This document shows positions 49,271-58,984 of a stretch of DNA of 64,000 nucleotides, piece after piece. The stretch's first letter is position 1; each line of letters starts with the position of its first letter. Position numbers and translations under genes: made by a program. The notes beneath the pieces were generated by a model. It was not told the DNA's origin. It made no database searches and saw only the letters and a list, made by a program, of their open reading frames with translations. Origin of the DNA: Bradyrhizobium sp. 138 (GTDB lineage Bacteria; Pseudomonadota; Alphaproteobacteria; Rhizobiales; Xanthobacteraceae); assembly GCF_023074075.1 (NCBI RefSeq), contig NZ_JADPKT010000081.1, positions 62,001 to 126,000 on the forward strand, given 5' to 3'.

Positions 49271-51700
49271 TCACGCGGCGTCGCGGCGTGACGATTTGAC
49301 GGGCGCATCGAACAGGATCCGCTCGATCGGCTGCGGGCGGCCGAACAGATAGCCTTGCGCAAAATTGACGCCGAGCGCCTTCAGCCGGTCGAACTCCTCG
49401 CGGGTTTCGACGCCCTCGGCGGTGACCGACATGTCCAGCCCGCGCGCCAGCGTCACGATCGAGGAGATGATGGCGGAGCTGCGCGGCTGATGCGTGAGGT
49501 TGCGGATGAACGATTTGTCGATCTTGATCTTGTCGAACGGGAACGCCGTCAGATAGCTGAGCGAGGAATAGCCGGTGCCGAAATCGTCGAGCGCGAGCTC
49601 GATGCCGAGCTGCTTCAGCCGCTGCATGAAGGCGTGGTTCTCGCTGCCGCGCTCCAGCAGCACGGATTCCGTGATCTCGATCTCGAGCCGCTGGGGCGGC
49701 AGGCCGGAATCGGCGAGCGCCGCGCAGATCATTTCGAACAGCTCGGCCTCCTTGAACTGGATCGGCGACAGGTTGACGGCGACCGCGAGGCCGGAGGGCC
49801 AGCCGGCCGCGTCCGCACAGGCGCGCCGCAGCACGAATTCCCCGAGCGGCACGATCAGCCCGGTCTCCTCCGCAAGCGCAATGAACTGGTCCGGCGGAAT
49901 CAGGCCGCGCGTCGGATGCCGCCAGCGCACCAGCGCCTCGAAGCCGCGCCGCTCGCCGCTGAGGGCGTCGACGAACGGCTGGTAATGCACCTCCAACTGG
50001 CACCGCGCGATGGCGTCGCGCAGATCTCCCTCCAGCGTGTTGCGGGCCTCCAGCTCGGCTGACATCGCTTCGTCATAGATGGTGAAGCAGTTGCGGCCCG
50101 CCGATTTCGACCGGTAGAGCGCAAGGTCCGCCTTCTTCAGGAGCTGCTCCTGATCGCGACCGTGATCCGGCGCGATGGCGATGCCGATGCTGGTGCCGAT
50201 CTCGACGCGGTGACCGGGCAGGAGGAATGGTTCGGTCAGGAGCTTGGCGATCCGCGCCGCCAGCTCGGTCGAGCAGGCGCGCTGATCCTGGCACCGCTCC
50301 TGGATGATGGCGAATTCGTCGCCGCCGAGCCGTGCCAGCACGTCGCTGGCGCGCACGGCCGATTTCAACCGCTGCGCCACCTGGCGCAGCAGCGCGTCGC
50401 CGGCGCCGTGACCGAGAGAGTCGTTGACATTCTTGAAGCGATCGAGGTCGAGCATCAGGATCGAGAAGGTCGGCCCGCCGTCTTCCAGCCGGCCATTGAG
50501 CTCATCGAGCCGGGCGAGGAAAAAGGCGCGGTTCGGCAGGCCGGTCAGGATGTCGGTCTGGGCGAGCTCGAGCACCCGCCGGTTGGCCAGCGACAGCCGC
50601 CGCGAGTTGCGGCTCGCGAGCAACAGATAAGTCGACAGCGACAGCGTCAGCAGCATGCCGACGATCAGCACCGCGCCCGCGCGATCATAGTTCGTCTCCA
50701 GCGGACCGCCCGCAGTTGGCACCGCCCGCACCTGCCAATCGGTATCGCCGATCTTGAGACTTCCCGACCAGTGCAGCGCCCGTGCGACGTCCCGCATCGA
50801 CTGCGGCGCCGTGGCCACCGACGAATAGTCCGGCAGCATCTGCTCAAGGCTGACGATCTGCGCGCTGAAGGGCGGATAGACGTTCACGCTGACGGCGGGG
50901 CTTGCCCTGGTGGTCACGCGAATGGTCTGGATCAGCAGCGGCAGGTCGAAGATGCCGACCACGAAGCCGGCGAGATTGCGGCGCCGGTCCGCGTCCGTCT
51001 CGCGCGACGTACCCTTGGCATAGACGGGAACGGCAACGAGGACATCGGGCAGCCGGCCCCCCTCCCTCGGCTCGAACAGCCGTGTACGCATGGCCGCGAT
51101 CTTGTCGTTGTCGCGCGCACGCTGCAGAACCGCGCGGCGCTCCGGAACGGTGGCGTAGTCCATGCCGTAGACTTGGGAGGTCCTCGGCTGGGTGGAGTAG
51201 AACACCGGAAAATATTCGTCGCTCTGCGGCGCGGTCGCGAAACTCTCGCCCTGGAGCGACTTGATGCGATAGCCGGACACGCCGTCCGCGATCGCCGCGG
51301 CCTCGTATTCGGAGCGCTCCTTGCGGTTGACGCGTGGCAGCCAGGCAATGCGCAGCATGCCGGGATGGCGCTCGAACAGGCGGGCGCTGAAGGTCTCGAA
51401 TTCACTGCGGGTGACTTCGTCGCTGGTCGATTCGAACAGCGTGCGCAGTGCGAGGAGCCTGGAGATGTATTCGCCCATGCCGTTCTGCATGACGATCGCT
51501 TCGGTTTCGGCCGCGTTCTCGAACTCGATCCTGTTGACGCGATCTTCCCACCGCGCCACGGCGGCGGCGCCCACGAGCGAGAACAGGAGACCGACGCCGG
51601 CCGCGACGAGCGCAGGGCGATAGAGTCCGAGCAGCGGCGCCGCACGCCACCATCCGGTCATACGCCTTCGATCCTGACCGTTCTGATCGCGATCGCCCAT
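49271..51700 (-). CDS. Membrane sensor with CHASE, GGDEF and EAL domains
   Basis: This 809-residue protein has a membrane segment near 25-47, a periplasmic CHASE-like domain (about 60-330; FERHPGMLRIAWLPRVNRKERSEYE), a second membrane segment about 340-360, then GGDEF (RLGGDEFAII intact) and EAL (GFEALVRW, DDFGTGYSSLSY intact). It likely turns a periplasmic ligand signal into c-di-GMP synthesis or breakdown. It is divergent from a periplasmic binding protein gene 284 bp away. Confidence 0.9.
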   Translation of the reverse strand: MGDRDQNGQDRRRMTGWWRAAPLLGLYRPALVAAGVGLLFSLVGAAAVARWEDRVNRIEFENAAETEAIVMQNGMGEYISRLLALRTLFESTSDEVTRSEFETFSARLFERHPGMLRIAWLPRVNRKERSEYEAAAIADGVSGYRIKSLQGESFATAPQSDEYFPVFYSTQPRTSQVYGMDYATVPERRAVLQRARDNDKIAAMRTRLFEPREGGRLPDVLVAVPVYAKGTSRETDADRRRNLAGFVVGIFDLPLLIQTIRVTTRASPAVSVNVYPPFSAQIVSLEQMLPDYSSVATAPQSMRDVARALHWSGSLKIGDTDWQVRAVPTAGGPLETNYDRAGAVLIVGMLLTLSLSTYLLLASRNSRRLSLANRRVLELAQTDILTGLPNRAFFLARLDELNGRLEDGGPTFSILMLDLDRFKNVNDSLGHGAGDALLRQVAQRLKSAVRASDVLARLGGDEFAIIQERCQDQRACSTELAARIAKLLTEPFLLPGHRVEIGTSIGIAIAPDHGRDQEQLLKKADLALYRSKSAGRNCFTIYDEAMSAELEARNTLEGDLRDAIARCQLEVHYQPFVDALSGERRGFEALVRWRHPTRGLIPPDQFIALAEETGLIVPLGEFVLRRACADAAGWPSGLAVAVNLSPIQFKEAELFEMICAALADSGLPPQRLEIEITESVLLERGSENHAFMQRLKQLGIELALDDFGTGYSSLSYLTAFPFDKIKIDKSFIRNLTHQPRSSAIISSIVTLARGLDMSVTAEGVETREEFDRLKALGVNFAQGYLFGRPQPIERILFDAPVKSSRRDAA

Positions 51701-51984
51701 CTTGAAGCCGCCGCCCCCTGTCTGCGACGCCGAACCTCTGGTTGAGGCACCGGCGCCGCTATCGGAACAAGACCGCGGTTAAGAACTGCACAATTTCGAA
51801 AGCCGACCGTTATGCAACGCGTGAATTAGTTAATGAAGTCCGCGAATGACCCGGCATAGTGGAAACGAGTTGCCGGTTTTGCCCGGAGTACTACGGACCT
51901 TCGACACGGCGTCGCTTAGCGAGCTATTCAGGCTCGCAGGGATATGTTGCGTGAGGCTCTTCCAATTACCCGGCAAACATCCCG
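51701..51984. other. 284-bp divergent intergenic region
   Basis: Lies between the CHASE-GGDEF-EAL gene and the binding-protein gene. No convincing gene, hairpin or operator seen; presumably carries both promoters. Confidence 0.4.
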
Positions 51985-53151
51985 ATGTATCGAATTCGAT
52001 CGGCGAGATCCGTCGTCCTGACCATCGTGCTCCTCGCCGCGACCACGCTCGCATCCAAGGGAGAGGAGGCCGGCGTCAGCGAGGATGCGATCCTGTTCGG
52101 CCAGGCCGCCACGCTGGAAGGCCCCTCCTCCGCGCTTGGACAGCGCTTGCGGCAAGGCATCGTCGCGGCGTTCACAGAGATCAACGCCAAGGGCGGCGTC
52201 CACGGCCGCAAGCTCCAGCTCATCAGCCGCGATGACGGCTACGATCCCGACCGTTCGGTGGCCGAGACGCTGCACCTGATCGAGGACGACAAGGTGTTCG
52301 CGCTGATCGGCGCGGTCGGCACGCCGACCGCGATGGCGACCATTCCGATCACCAGCGCCAGGAACGTTCCCTTCATCGGCCCGTTCAGCGGCGCTGAATT
52401 CCTTCGCGACCTCGAGCTTGCAAACGTCGTCAACATCCGCGCGAGCTACGGTGCGGAGGCCGAAGCGTGGATCAAGCACCTCACCGAGGATCGCCACTTC
52501 ACCCGCATCGGCATTTTCTACCAGGACGATTCCTTCGGCCGCGATGGTCTGACCGGTGTGAAGCGCGCGCTTGCCAGGCGCGGCCTCGAGCTTGCCGCCG
52601 AAGGCACGTTCGAACGCAACACGCGCGCGGTCAAGGCCGCCTGGCGCATGATCAAGCGCGCCGAACCCGAGGCCATCGTGATGGTCGGGACCTATGGCCC
52701 CTGCGCGGAGTTCATCAAGCTCGCGCACCGCAGCGGCTTCTATCCGACCTTCGTCAACATCTCCTTCGTCGGCGCCACTGCGCTCGCCAAGGAGCTCGGC
52801 CCTGACGGCGAAGGCGTCATCGTCTCCCAGGTCGTGCCGTTTCCCTGGGATCGCTCGCTCAAGCTCGTCGCCGACTACCAGGCGGCGCAGGAAGCGTTCG
52901 ATCCGGCACTGACACCGGATTTCGTGTCGCTGGAAGGCTATCTCTCCGGCCGCCTCGCGGCTGCGGCGCTGGAAAAGGCCGGGTCGAAGCCGACGCGCGC
53001 AAGCCTGCTCCGCGCCATCAACGATGTCGGCCACTTCGACCTCAGCGGCAGCATCGTCAGCGTCGGCCCGCGCATGCTCGACACGCCGCCGAAGGTGTTT
53101 TTGACGGTGATCCAGAAGGACGGGACGTTCCGGGCGGTGGATCGGCTTTAG
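51985..53151 (+). CDS. Branched-chain amino-acid-type ABC substrate-binding protein (Peripla_BP_6), orphan
   Basis: This 388-residue periplasmic protein has a signal peptide (to about 25; VVLTIVLLAATTLASKG), then LivK fold sequence (VSEDAILFGQAATLEGPSSALGQRLRQGIVAAFTEIN; GRKLQLISRDDGYDPDRSVAET). Ligand class is amino acids, amides or aromatic acids; not specified. No transporter genes are adjacent, so it may serve a remote ABC system or act as a sensor partner for the divergent CHASE-GGDEF-EAL protein. Confidence 0.88.
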   Translation: MYRIRSARSVVLTIVLLAATTLASKGEEAGVSEDAILFGQAATLEGPSSALGQRLRQGIVAAFTEINAKGGVHGRKLQLISRDDGYDPDRSVAETLHLIEDDKVFALIGAVGTPTAMATIPITSARNVPFIGPFSGAEFLRDLELANVVNIRASYGAEAEAWIKHLTEDRHFTRIGIFYQDDSFGRDGLTGVKRALARRGLELAAEGTFERNTRAVKAAWRMIKRAEPEAIVMVGTYGPCAEFIKLAHRSGFYPTFVNISFVGATALAKELGPDGEGVIVSQVVPFPWDRSLKLVADYQAAQEAFDPALTPDFVSLEGYLSGRLAAAALEKAGSKPTRASLLRAINDVGHFDLSGSIVSVGPRMLDTPPKVFLTVIQKDGTFRAVDRL

Positions 53152-54125
53152 GGCCGCCGCGTCCAGCGGTCGGCATTGACGGCGCCTTGCGGGACCTCGC
53201 CTTTGACGATCGCCTCGACCTGCCGCACGGTTTCCAGCGACTGATATTCGATCGCCTCCGGCGTCAGCCCGCCGACATGCGGCGTCGCGACGACGTTGGG
53301 GAGCTTCGCCAGCTCCGGCGTCGGCATCTGATCGGGGGCACGGCCGACATCCATCGCCGCGCCGGCGATGCGACCATCGCGCAAGGCGCGCGCCAGCGCG
53401 GCCTCGTCGACGAGATTGCCGCGCGAGAGATTGATGAACATTGCGTGCTTCTGCATGCGCGCGAGTGCCGCCTCGCCAATCAGATTCTCGGTCTCCTCGT
53501 TGGCAATCGCAAGACAGACGACGTAGTCCGACCCGGCGAGGAGTTCGTCGAGGGAGACATGCCTGATCGCGCTGTCGCCGACATCAGCGAAGGGATCGGC
53601 GACCAGCACCTCCATGCGCAACACCTTCGCCACTTCGGCAAGGTAGCGCCCAATGCTGCCATAGCCGATGATGCCGAGCTTGCTGCCGGCGAGCTGGCGG
53701 CCCATCCGCGCCTCCGGCTTGCGGCCGGCCTGGTAGTCGGCGGTGGTCCGCGACACGCCGCGGGAGAGATCGACCATGAAGCCGAGCGCGAGCTCGGCGA
53801 CCGCCTGAACGAAGCCGGGCCCGGCGCGGGTCACGAGCACGCCGGCCTTTGAGGCCGCATCCACATTGACGTTGCGGATGTCGACGGCGCAGCGGACAAA
53901 GGCCCGCAGATGCGGCAGCTGCGCAAAGATCTCGCCGCGCCCCTCCGTCATGCGGTCGGCGACGATGATGTCGACGTCTTTCGCCGCATGCACGAGGCCG
54001 GCGGCGTCCAGGGGCGCGTCGCCCTCATGCAGGATCACCTCCGCCGCCGCGCGCAGGCCGTTCAGGCTGCGGTCGCCGTAATAGTTGCGCCGCATCTCCG
54101 GCGTGTGAGCGAGCAGAACCTTCAC
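53148..54125 (-). CDS. D-2-hydroxyacid dehydrogenase (NAD-dependent)
   Basis: This 325-residue enzyme has Rossmann motif GIIGYGSIGRYLAEVA, catalytic Arg in INLSRGNLVDEAAL, Glu between, and His in VVATPHVGGL. Substrate likely a 2-hydroxy/2-oxo acid. GTG start with GGAG upstream. It begins 13 bases after the TRAP permease stop, so the carried compound may be its substrate. Ends 4 bases into the binding-protein gene's stop region (convergent). Confidence 0.92.
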   Translation of the reverse strand: MKVLLAHTPEMRRNYYGDRSLNGLRAAAEVILHEGDAPLDAAGLVHAAKDVDIIVADRMTEGRGEIFAQLPHLRAFVRCAVDIRNVNVDAASKAGVLVTRAGPGFVQAVAELALGFMVDLSRGVSRTTADYQAGRKPEARMGRQLAGSKLGIIGYGSIGRYLAEVAKVLRMEVLVADPFADVGDSAIRHVSLDELLAGSDYVVCLAIANEETENLIGEAALARMQKHAMFINLSRGNLVDEAALARALRDGRIAGAAMDVGRAPDQMPTPELAKLPNVVATPHVGGLTPEAIEYQSLETVRQVEAIVKGEVPQGAVNADRWTRRP

Positions 54126-54138
54126 GACAAAGTCTCCT

Positions 54139-55998
54139 TCAATAGCCGAATGCCCGCGGCAGCGCGGTGCTCAGCCATGGCACGAAGGCGATGACGAGCA
54201 GGCAGAGGAACAACAGGCCGAGATAACCCATGATCGGCTTCACGGTCTGCTCGATCGGCACGTTGCCGATCAGGCAGGCGCCGTACAGCCCGAGCCCAAG
54301 CGGGGGCGCGAACAGGCCGATGCCCATGGCGATGACCAGCACGACGCCGAAATGCAGGGGATCGACGCCGAGCTGCACCGCGACCGGCAACAGCAGCGGC
54401 CCGAAGATGATCAGGGCGGCCGCGCCTTCCAGCACAGAGCCCATCACGATCAGCACGGCGATGGCCAAGAGGATGAACAGCCAGACGCCTGAGGTCTTTG
54501 ACAATCCGAGCATGAAATCGCCGACCGCATGCGGGACCTGCTGCAAGGTCAGCGTGAACGCGAGCGACTGCGCGGCGGCGACGATGAACAGCACGAGACC
54601 GGCGCGCGTCGCGGCCTGCACGAAGCTGTGCGTGGCCGATTTGAAGTCGAGCTCGCGGAACACCACGCTGCCGACGACGAGCGCATAGGCCACCGCGAAG
54701 GCCGAGATCTCGGTCGCGGTGGCAAAGCCGCTCTTGAAGCCGAAGAAGATCATGAAGATGAGGCCGAACGAGGCAATCGCGCCGCTCCACAGCCCCGACA
54801 CCGGCATCTGCGGCTCGACCTCCTCGATCCTATCCGGCCGCTTGCCGAAGATGATGGACACCGCGATCAGGACGGCCGCCATCAGCGCCGACGGCAGCAG
54901 GCCCGCGACGAACAGGCCACCGATCGACAGGTTCGCCACAAATCCCAGAATGATCAAATTGATGCAGGGCGGGATGGTCTCGGCCATCACTGCGGAGGCC
55001 GCGAGCAGCGCCACAGCGCCGCCCGGATTCTGCCTGGAGCGGCGCGCCGCCGGGATCAGAACGGAGCCAACCGCGGCAACGTCCGCCATCTTCGAGCCGG
55101 AGATGCCCGAGAACAGCACCATGGAGGCCACCATCACGACGTTCAGCCCGCCGCGCATGCGCCCCACCGCGCGCTGCAGTAGCTCGATCAGCCGCACCGA
55201 CATGCCGTTGGCTTCCATGAGGTAGCCGACGAGGATGAAGAAGGGGATCGCGAGCAGCACGAAATTGTCGATGCCGCGCGCCATCTGCTGGGCGAAGATG
55301 ACACCCGGCAAGGCGCCCTCGACCCAGATGAAGATGAGCGCGGCCAGCGCCAGCGCGAAGCCGATCGGCAAGCCGCCGAACAGGGTGGCGAAGAAGCCGA
55401 TCAGCATCAGAGTGCCTGCCGACGGCACCGAGGACGGCGACAGATAATCCCAGGCCAGATAAAGACCGGTGACGACGGTGATCGCAACCAGCCCCCTGAC
55501 GATATCAGGAAGCGGCCGCGCGCAGAGATGGTCGATCGCGAACACCGTCATGAACAGGGCGCCGACGCCCATGGGATAGAAGGTCAACTCCAGCGGCAGG
55601 CCAGAGCCGGTGGTTTGGCCTGCCGTCAGCGATCCCAGCTTGATGGCGTGATAGGCGACATAGCCGGAGATCAGCACGACCAGCAGGGCGCTCGCCGCAT
55701 CGACCAGCGTGCGCAAACGCACCGGCAGCAGATCGCGGAAGAAGGAGACACCGACATTCTCGCCCCGCGCGAGCGCGCTCGCCGCGCCGAAAAAGGCCGA
55801 GCCGACCATCAGCCCGCGCGCGACGTCGTCCGACCATTCGACCGGCGCGTTGAAAAAGAAACGCAGCAGCACGGAGGCGCAGACCACCACGAGATCGGCG
55901 GCGAGCAGAATGGCCGCAATCGCGTCGCTGAGGCGAAGCAGCAGCGTGATGCTGCCATGGCGGCCGCCCGAGACGGGCACGGCGGCTGTCATCGTCAT
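54139..55998 (-). CDS. TRAP transporter permease, fused DctQ and DctM
   Basis: This 619-residue membrane protein has an N-terminal DctQ-like part of about 170 residues (LLRFFFNAPVEWSDDVARGLMVGSAFFGAASALARGENVGVSFF), then the 12-segment DctM permease (from about 185; TLMLIGFFATLFGGLPIGFALALAAL...GISGSKMADVAAVGSVLIPA). Transports organic acids with Na+ or H+. Fusion of the small and large subunits is known in some TRAP systems. The ATG is adjacent to the binding-protein stop. Confidence 0.92.
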   Translation of the reverse strand: MTMTAAVPVSGGRHGSITLLLRLSDAIAAILLAADLVVVCASVLLRFFFNAPVEWSDDVARGLMVGSAFFGAASALARGENVGVSFFRDLLPVRLRTLVDAASALLVVLISGYVAYHAIKLGSLTAGQTTGSGLPLELTFYPMGVGALFMTVFAIDHLCARPLPDIVRGLVAITVVTGLYLAWDYLSPSSVPSAGTLMLIGFFATLFGGLPIGFALALAALIFIWVEGALPGVIFAQQMARGIDNFVLLAIPFFILVGYLMEANGMSVRLIELLQRAVGRMRGGLNVVMVASMVLFSGISGSKMADVAAVGSVLIPAARRSRQNPGGAVALLAASAVMAETIPPCINLIILGFVANLSIGGLFVAGLLPSALMAAVLIAVSIIFGKRPDRIEEVEPQMPVSGLWSGAIASFGLIFMIFFGFKSGFATATEISAFAVAYALVVGSVVFRELDFKSATHSFVQAATRAGLVLFIVAAAQSLAFTLTLQQVPHAVGDFMLGLSKTSGVWLFILLAIAVLIVMGSVLEGAAALIIFGPLLLPVAVQLGVDPLHFGVVLVIAMGIGLFAPPLGLGLYGACLIGNVPIEQTVKPIMGYLGLLFLCLLVIAFVPWLSTALPRAFGY

Positions 55999-55999
55999 A

Positions 56000-57031
56000 T
56001 CAAGCTTGCGTCGCGCGGATGATGTCGATGACGGCCTTCGATTCAGGCCGTGCCTTGATGAAGTTCTCGGTCTGCGGTGCGACGCGCTTCCTGAAGGCCT
56101 CGCGATCGCATTCGGCCACCGTCACGCCCTTCTCGGTCAAGGTCGCCAGCGCCTCCTTCTCGACCGCGAGCCCGTGGGCACGGGTGTCGGCCGCGGCCTT
56201 CTTGGCGGCATCGAGGAAGCCCTCGCGCATCTTCGGGTCCATGCGGTTGTAGGTCATGTCGCTGAAATAGATCGCGAGCGGCGAGAAATTGTGCTGCGTC
56301 AGTGCGTAGGACTTCGACGTTTCGAAGAACTTGCTGGCCAGGATCGTCGGCGGATCGTGCTCCAGGCCGTCCAGCACGCCGGCCTGCAGCGCCGTGTAAA
56401 TCTCGCCGAACGCGAGCGGCGTCGCGGCGGCGCCCATCAGACGCAGGCATTCGGTGATGACGGGATTGGGCAGGGTGCGGATCTTGAGGCCGGCGAGATC
56501 CTCCGGCGTCTTCACCGGCTTCTTTGCCAGCACGCTGCGCGAGCCGAAATTATAAGCCCAGGCGATGATGCGGATGTTGCCGCCCTTGAGCAGCGCGTCC
56601 TCGATCGGCTTGGCAGCGCCGGCCTCGAACGCCTTGGTCTGCTGTGGGAAGCTCGAGAACAGAAAGCCGAGATCGAAAGTGCCGACCAGCGGCACCAGGT
56701 TGGCCGAGATCGACGAGCCCGACACCATGAGGTCGATGACGCCGAGCTTCACCGAGTTGATGACGTCGATCTCCTGGCCGAGCTGGTTGTCGGGGAAGAA
56801 GGCGACCTCGACCTGCTCACCAAGCCCGTTCGCCTTCAGGCTCTTGACGAGATTGTCGTAGTAGACCCGGCCGTTGGCGAATTTGGGATCGTTCGGCAGC
56901 GAGGAGGAGCATTTCAGCTTCAACGTCGCAGCTTCGGCGCGGCCGATGATGGCGGGGGAGAGCACAAGACCGGCGCTGACCGCCGCCGATGACTTGATGA
57001 ACGCGCGACGGTTCACGGGCACGATGGTCAT
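56000..57031 (-). CDS. TRAP transporter substrate-binding protein (DctP), Tat-exported
   Basis: This 343-residue periplasmic receptor starts TIVPVNRRAFIKSSAAVSAG, a twin-arginine (RRAFIK) signal, cleaved after AEA. The DctP fold follows (LKLKCSSSLPNDPKFANGRVYYDNLVKSLK; FGSRSVLAKKPVKTPEDLAGLKIRTLPNPV). The Arg in GLKIRT is the usual carboxylate-binding residue. GGGAGAG upstream supports this start; the frame extends 48 codons further without likely coding. First of three genes: DctP, DctQM, dehydrogenase. Confidence 0.92.
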   Translation of the reverse strand: MTIVPVNRRAFIKSSAAVSAGLVLSPAIIGRAEAATLKLKCSSSLPNDPKFANGRVYYDNLVKSLKANGLGEQVEVAFFPDNQLGQEIDVINSVKLGVIDLMVSGSSISANLVPLVGTFDLGFLFSSFPQQTKAFEAGAAKPIEDALLKGGNIRIIAWAYNFGSRSVLAKKPVKTPEDLAGLKIRTLPNPVITECLRLMGAAATPLAFGEIYTALQAGVLDGLEHDPPTILASKFFETSKSYALTQHNFSPLAIYFSDMTYNRMDPKMREGFLDAAKKAAADTRAHGLAVEKEALATLTEKGVTVAECDREAFRKRVAPQTENFIKARPESKAVIDIIRATQA

Positions 57032-57458
57032 GGTGCGGTCTCTCCCACATTGTTTTTGTTTGCCGCGGTCGTTGCCGCAGCCTGTTGCCCGAACTGTATG
57101 GCCAAAGCGACGGCACAGGCAAGCGCGGCCGCCGACAGCCGCAGAGCGGCATGATGCGCGTATAGCAGTCCGCAAGCGCTCCGGAATGGCGACGATTCAC
57201 CGGGAATTCGCGCTGAAGGATCGGCCTGCAGCCACATCCGCGCAACGGGTGCTGTCGCGCAGGATCGATATCAATCCAATAGGAGCATGGATCAATGCGT
57301 AATTCACATGGATGAGCCGCGAACGATGCCTTCCGGCTCCGGCAGGCACGCTGCCCCATTTTGCCGCACGCCGAACGTGATCCAGTGCACAGACGGACAG
57401 ATGGCGGCGCCCTAGAAAAAGTGGCATCATCGCGCGCATTGCCGACGGAGGTGACACC
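57032..57458. other. 427-bp divergent intergenic region
   Basis: Between dctP and the caspase-like gene. It holds a near-palindrome GGATCGATATCAATCC at 57262-57277 that could be an operator. A short frame from 57293 is preceded by AGGAG placed too close to its ATG and looks non-coding. Otherwise nothing clear. Confidence 0.4.
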
Positions 57459-58931
57459 ATGCGCCGTCCAGTCTTTTCCAATTTGCTTCTTGCATCCGGT
57501 TTTCTTGCGCTCACGCAACTGATGGCACCGACGGACGCCGCCGCCGAAGCGCGGCTCGCGCTGGTGATCGGCCAGTCCGCCTATCGCACGGTGCCGGAAC
57601 TGCCCAACGCTGCTAACGACGCCAAGGGCATGACCGAGTTGCTCGGCAATGCCGGCTTCACCGTCACCACGGCCGCCAATCTGGCGCAGATCGAGATGCG
57701 CGCGGCGATCTCGGATTTCGCCGGCAAGGTCAGCGCCAGCGGCGCCGACACCGTGGCGCTGGTGTTCTATGCCGGCCATGGCTTACAGATCGACGGCGAG
57801 AACTATCTCGTTCCCGTTGATCTCGATCCCAAGCGCGAGGCCGACATTCCGCTGCAGGGCGTGCGGCTCAACGACATGCTCAACACGCTCGGCGCGCTGC
57901 CGACGCGGGCGCGCATCTTCATGCTCGATGCCTGCCGCAACAATCCGTTCCCCGCGCTGAGCGGCGCCGGCCACGGCCTTGCGATCGTCGACACCAAGGC
58001 CGGTGCGCCCGGCTCGTTCATCTCCTATTCGACCTCGCCCGGCGCCGAAGCCGAGGACGGCAACGGCATCGACAGCCCCTACACCACCGCAGCACTCACC
58101 GTCGCCAAGCAGCCGAACCTTCCGATCGAGGAGGTGTTCAAGCGCATCCGCGTCGCCGTCGCGCAATCGACCGACGGAAGGCAGATCCCCTGGGAAAGCT
58201 CCTCGCTGACGACCGACTTCAGGTTCTTCGGCGAGAGCAGCGGCAGCACGCCCGCTATTCCCGGCGCATCGGCGATGGCGCTCGCCAGCGGCACGCGCAG
58301 CGTCGAGGACTGGCGCAAGACCTTGCAGGGCAAGCCGGCCACGGCCGCCTATGAGCTCGTGATCACCGACGACACCGTGGAGGCGTATCAGGCCTATATC
58401 GAGCTGTACGCGCAGGACACCCGCACGCCGCGCGTGCGTACGGTGCTGGAACGGCGGCGCCAGATGCTGGCCTGGGAACGCGCGACCGCGATCAACACCC
58501 GCGCTTCGTTCGAAGCCTATCTCGCCAACTGGGATAACAGTGACCTCGCCGCGACCGCGCGCCGGTTGCTGCTGCGCGTGCAGAACCGAAATTATGGCGT
58601 GCCTGTCGCCGCCGCGGCGACCCCGGTCGCGGTCGCGATGGCGCCGACCTGCCCGTGCTCGGCGCCGCAGCCGCCGGCAACGCCCGTCAATCCGAGCGTC
58701 GCGCCCGTGATCAAGAAGCGCGTGGACGATACCCCGCCGAAGCGCAAGGTGGTCGAGACGCCGCCCAAGCGCCGGCCTCCGCCCGAGGAAGTCGTCTACG
58801 AGCGCGCGCCGCCTCCAGGGCCGCCGCCCGGTGCCATCATGCAAGGCGTCGGCATCGGCATCGGAATCGGCTTGGGAATTGGCGGCCGCAGCGGCGGTGA
58901 CCATTATCGTGGCGACTACCGGCGATACTGA
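57459..58931 (+). CDS. Secreted caspase-like (peptidase C14, metacaspase-type) protein
   Basis: This 490-residue exported protein has a signal peptide ending about residue 30 (DAAAEARLALVIG), then a p20-like domain with catalytic His107 (FYAGHGLQ) and Cys159 (LDACRNNPF), so the dyad is intact. A helical middle with short repeats (ELYAQDTRTPRVRTV) follows, then a Pro/Lys-rich linker (TPPKRKVVETPPKRRPPPEE), and a Gly-rich tail (MQGVGIGIGIGLGIGG) that could insert in a membrane. GGAGGTGACACC before the ATG. Physiological role unknown. Confidence 0.92.
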   Translation: MRRPVFSNLLLASGFLALTQLMAPTDAAAEARLALVIGQSAYRTVPELPNAANDAKGMTELLGNAGFTVTTAANLAQIEMRAAISDFAGKVSASGADTVALVFYAGHGLQIDGENYLVPVDLDPKREADIPLQGVRLNDMLNTLGALPTRARIFMLDACRNNPFPALSGAGHGLAIVDTKAGAPGSFISYSTSPGAEAEDGNGIDSPYTTAALTVAKQPNLPIEEVFKRIRVAVAQSTDGRQIPWESSSLTTDFRFFGESSGSTPAIPGASAMALASGTRSVEDWRKTLQGKPATAAYELVITDDTVEAYQAYIELYAQDTRTPRVRTVLERRRQMLAWERATAINTRASFEAYLANWDNSDLAATARRLLLRVQNRNYGVPVAAAATPVAVAMAPTCPCSAPQPPATPVNPSVAPVIKKRVDDTPPKRKVVETPPKRRPPPEEVVYERAPPPGPPPGAIMQGVGIGIGIGLGIGGRSGGDHYRGDYRRY

Positions 58932-58984
58932 GCCGGTCGGGCACAAACACGGCCTCCGGCCAGTGCCGACGCGCGAGCCGGATT

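Noticed and set aside
57293..57415. A 40-residue frame with AGGAG next to its ATG
   Set aside because: The ribosome site is too close to the ATG, composition is not protein-like and it lies in a promoter region.
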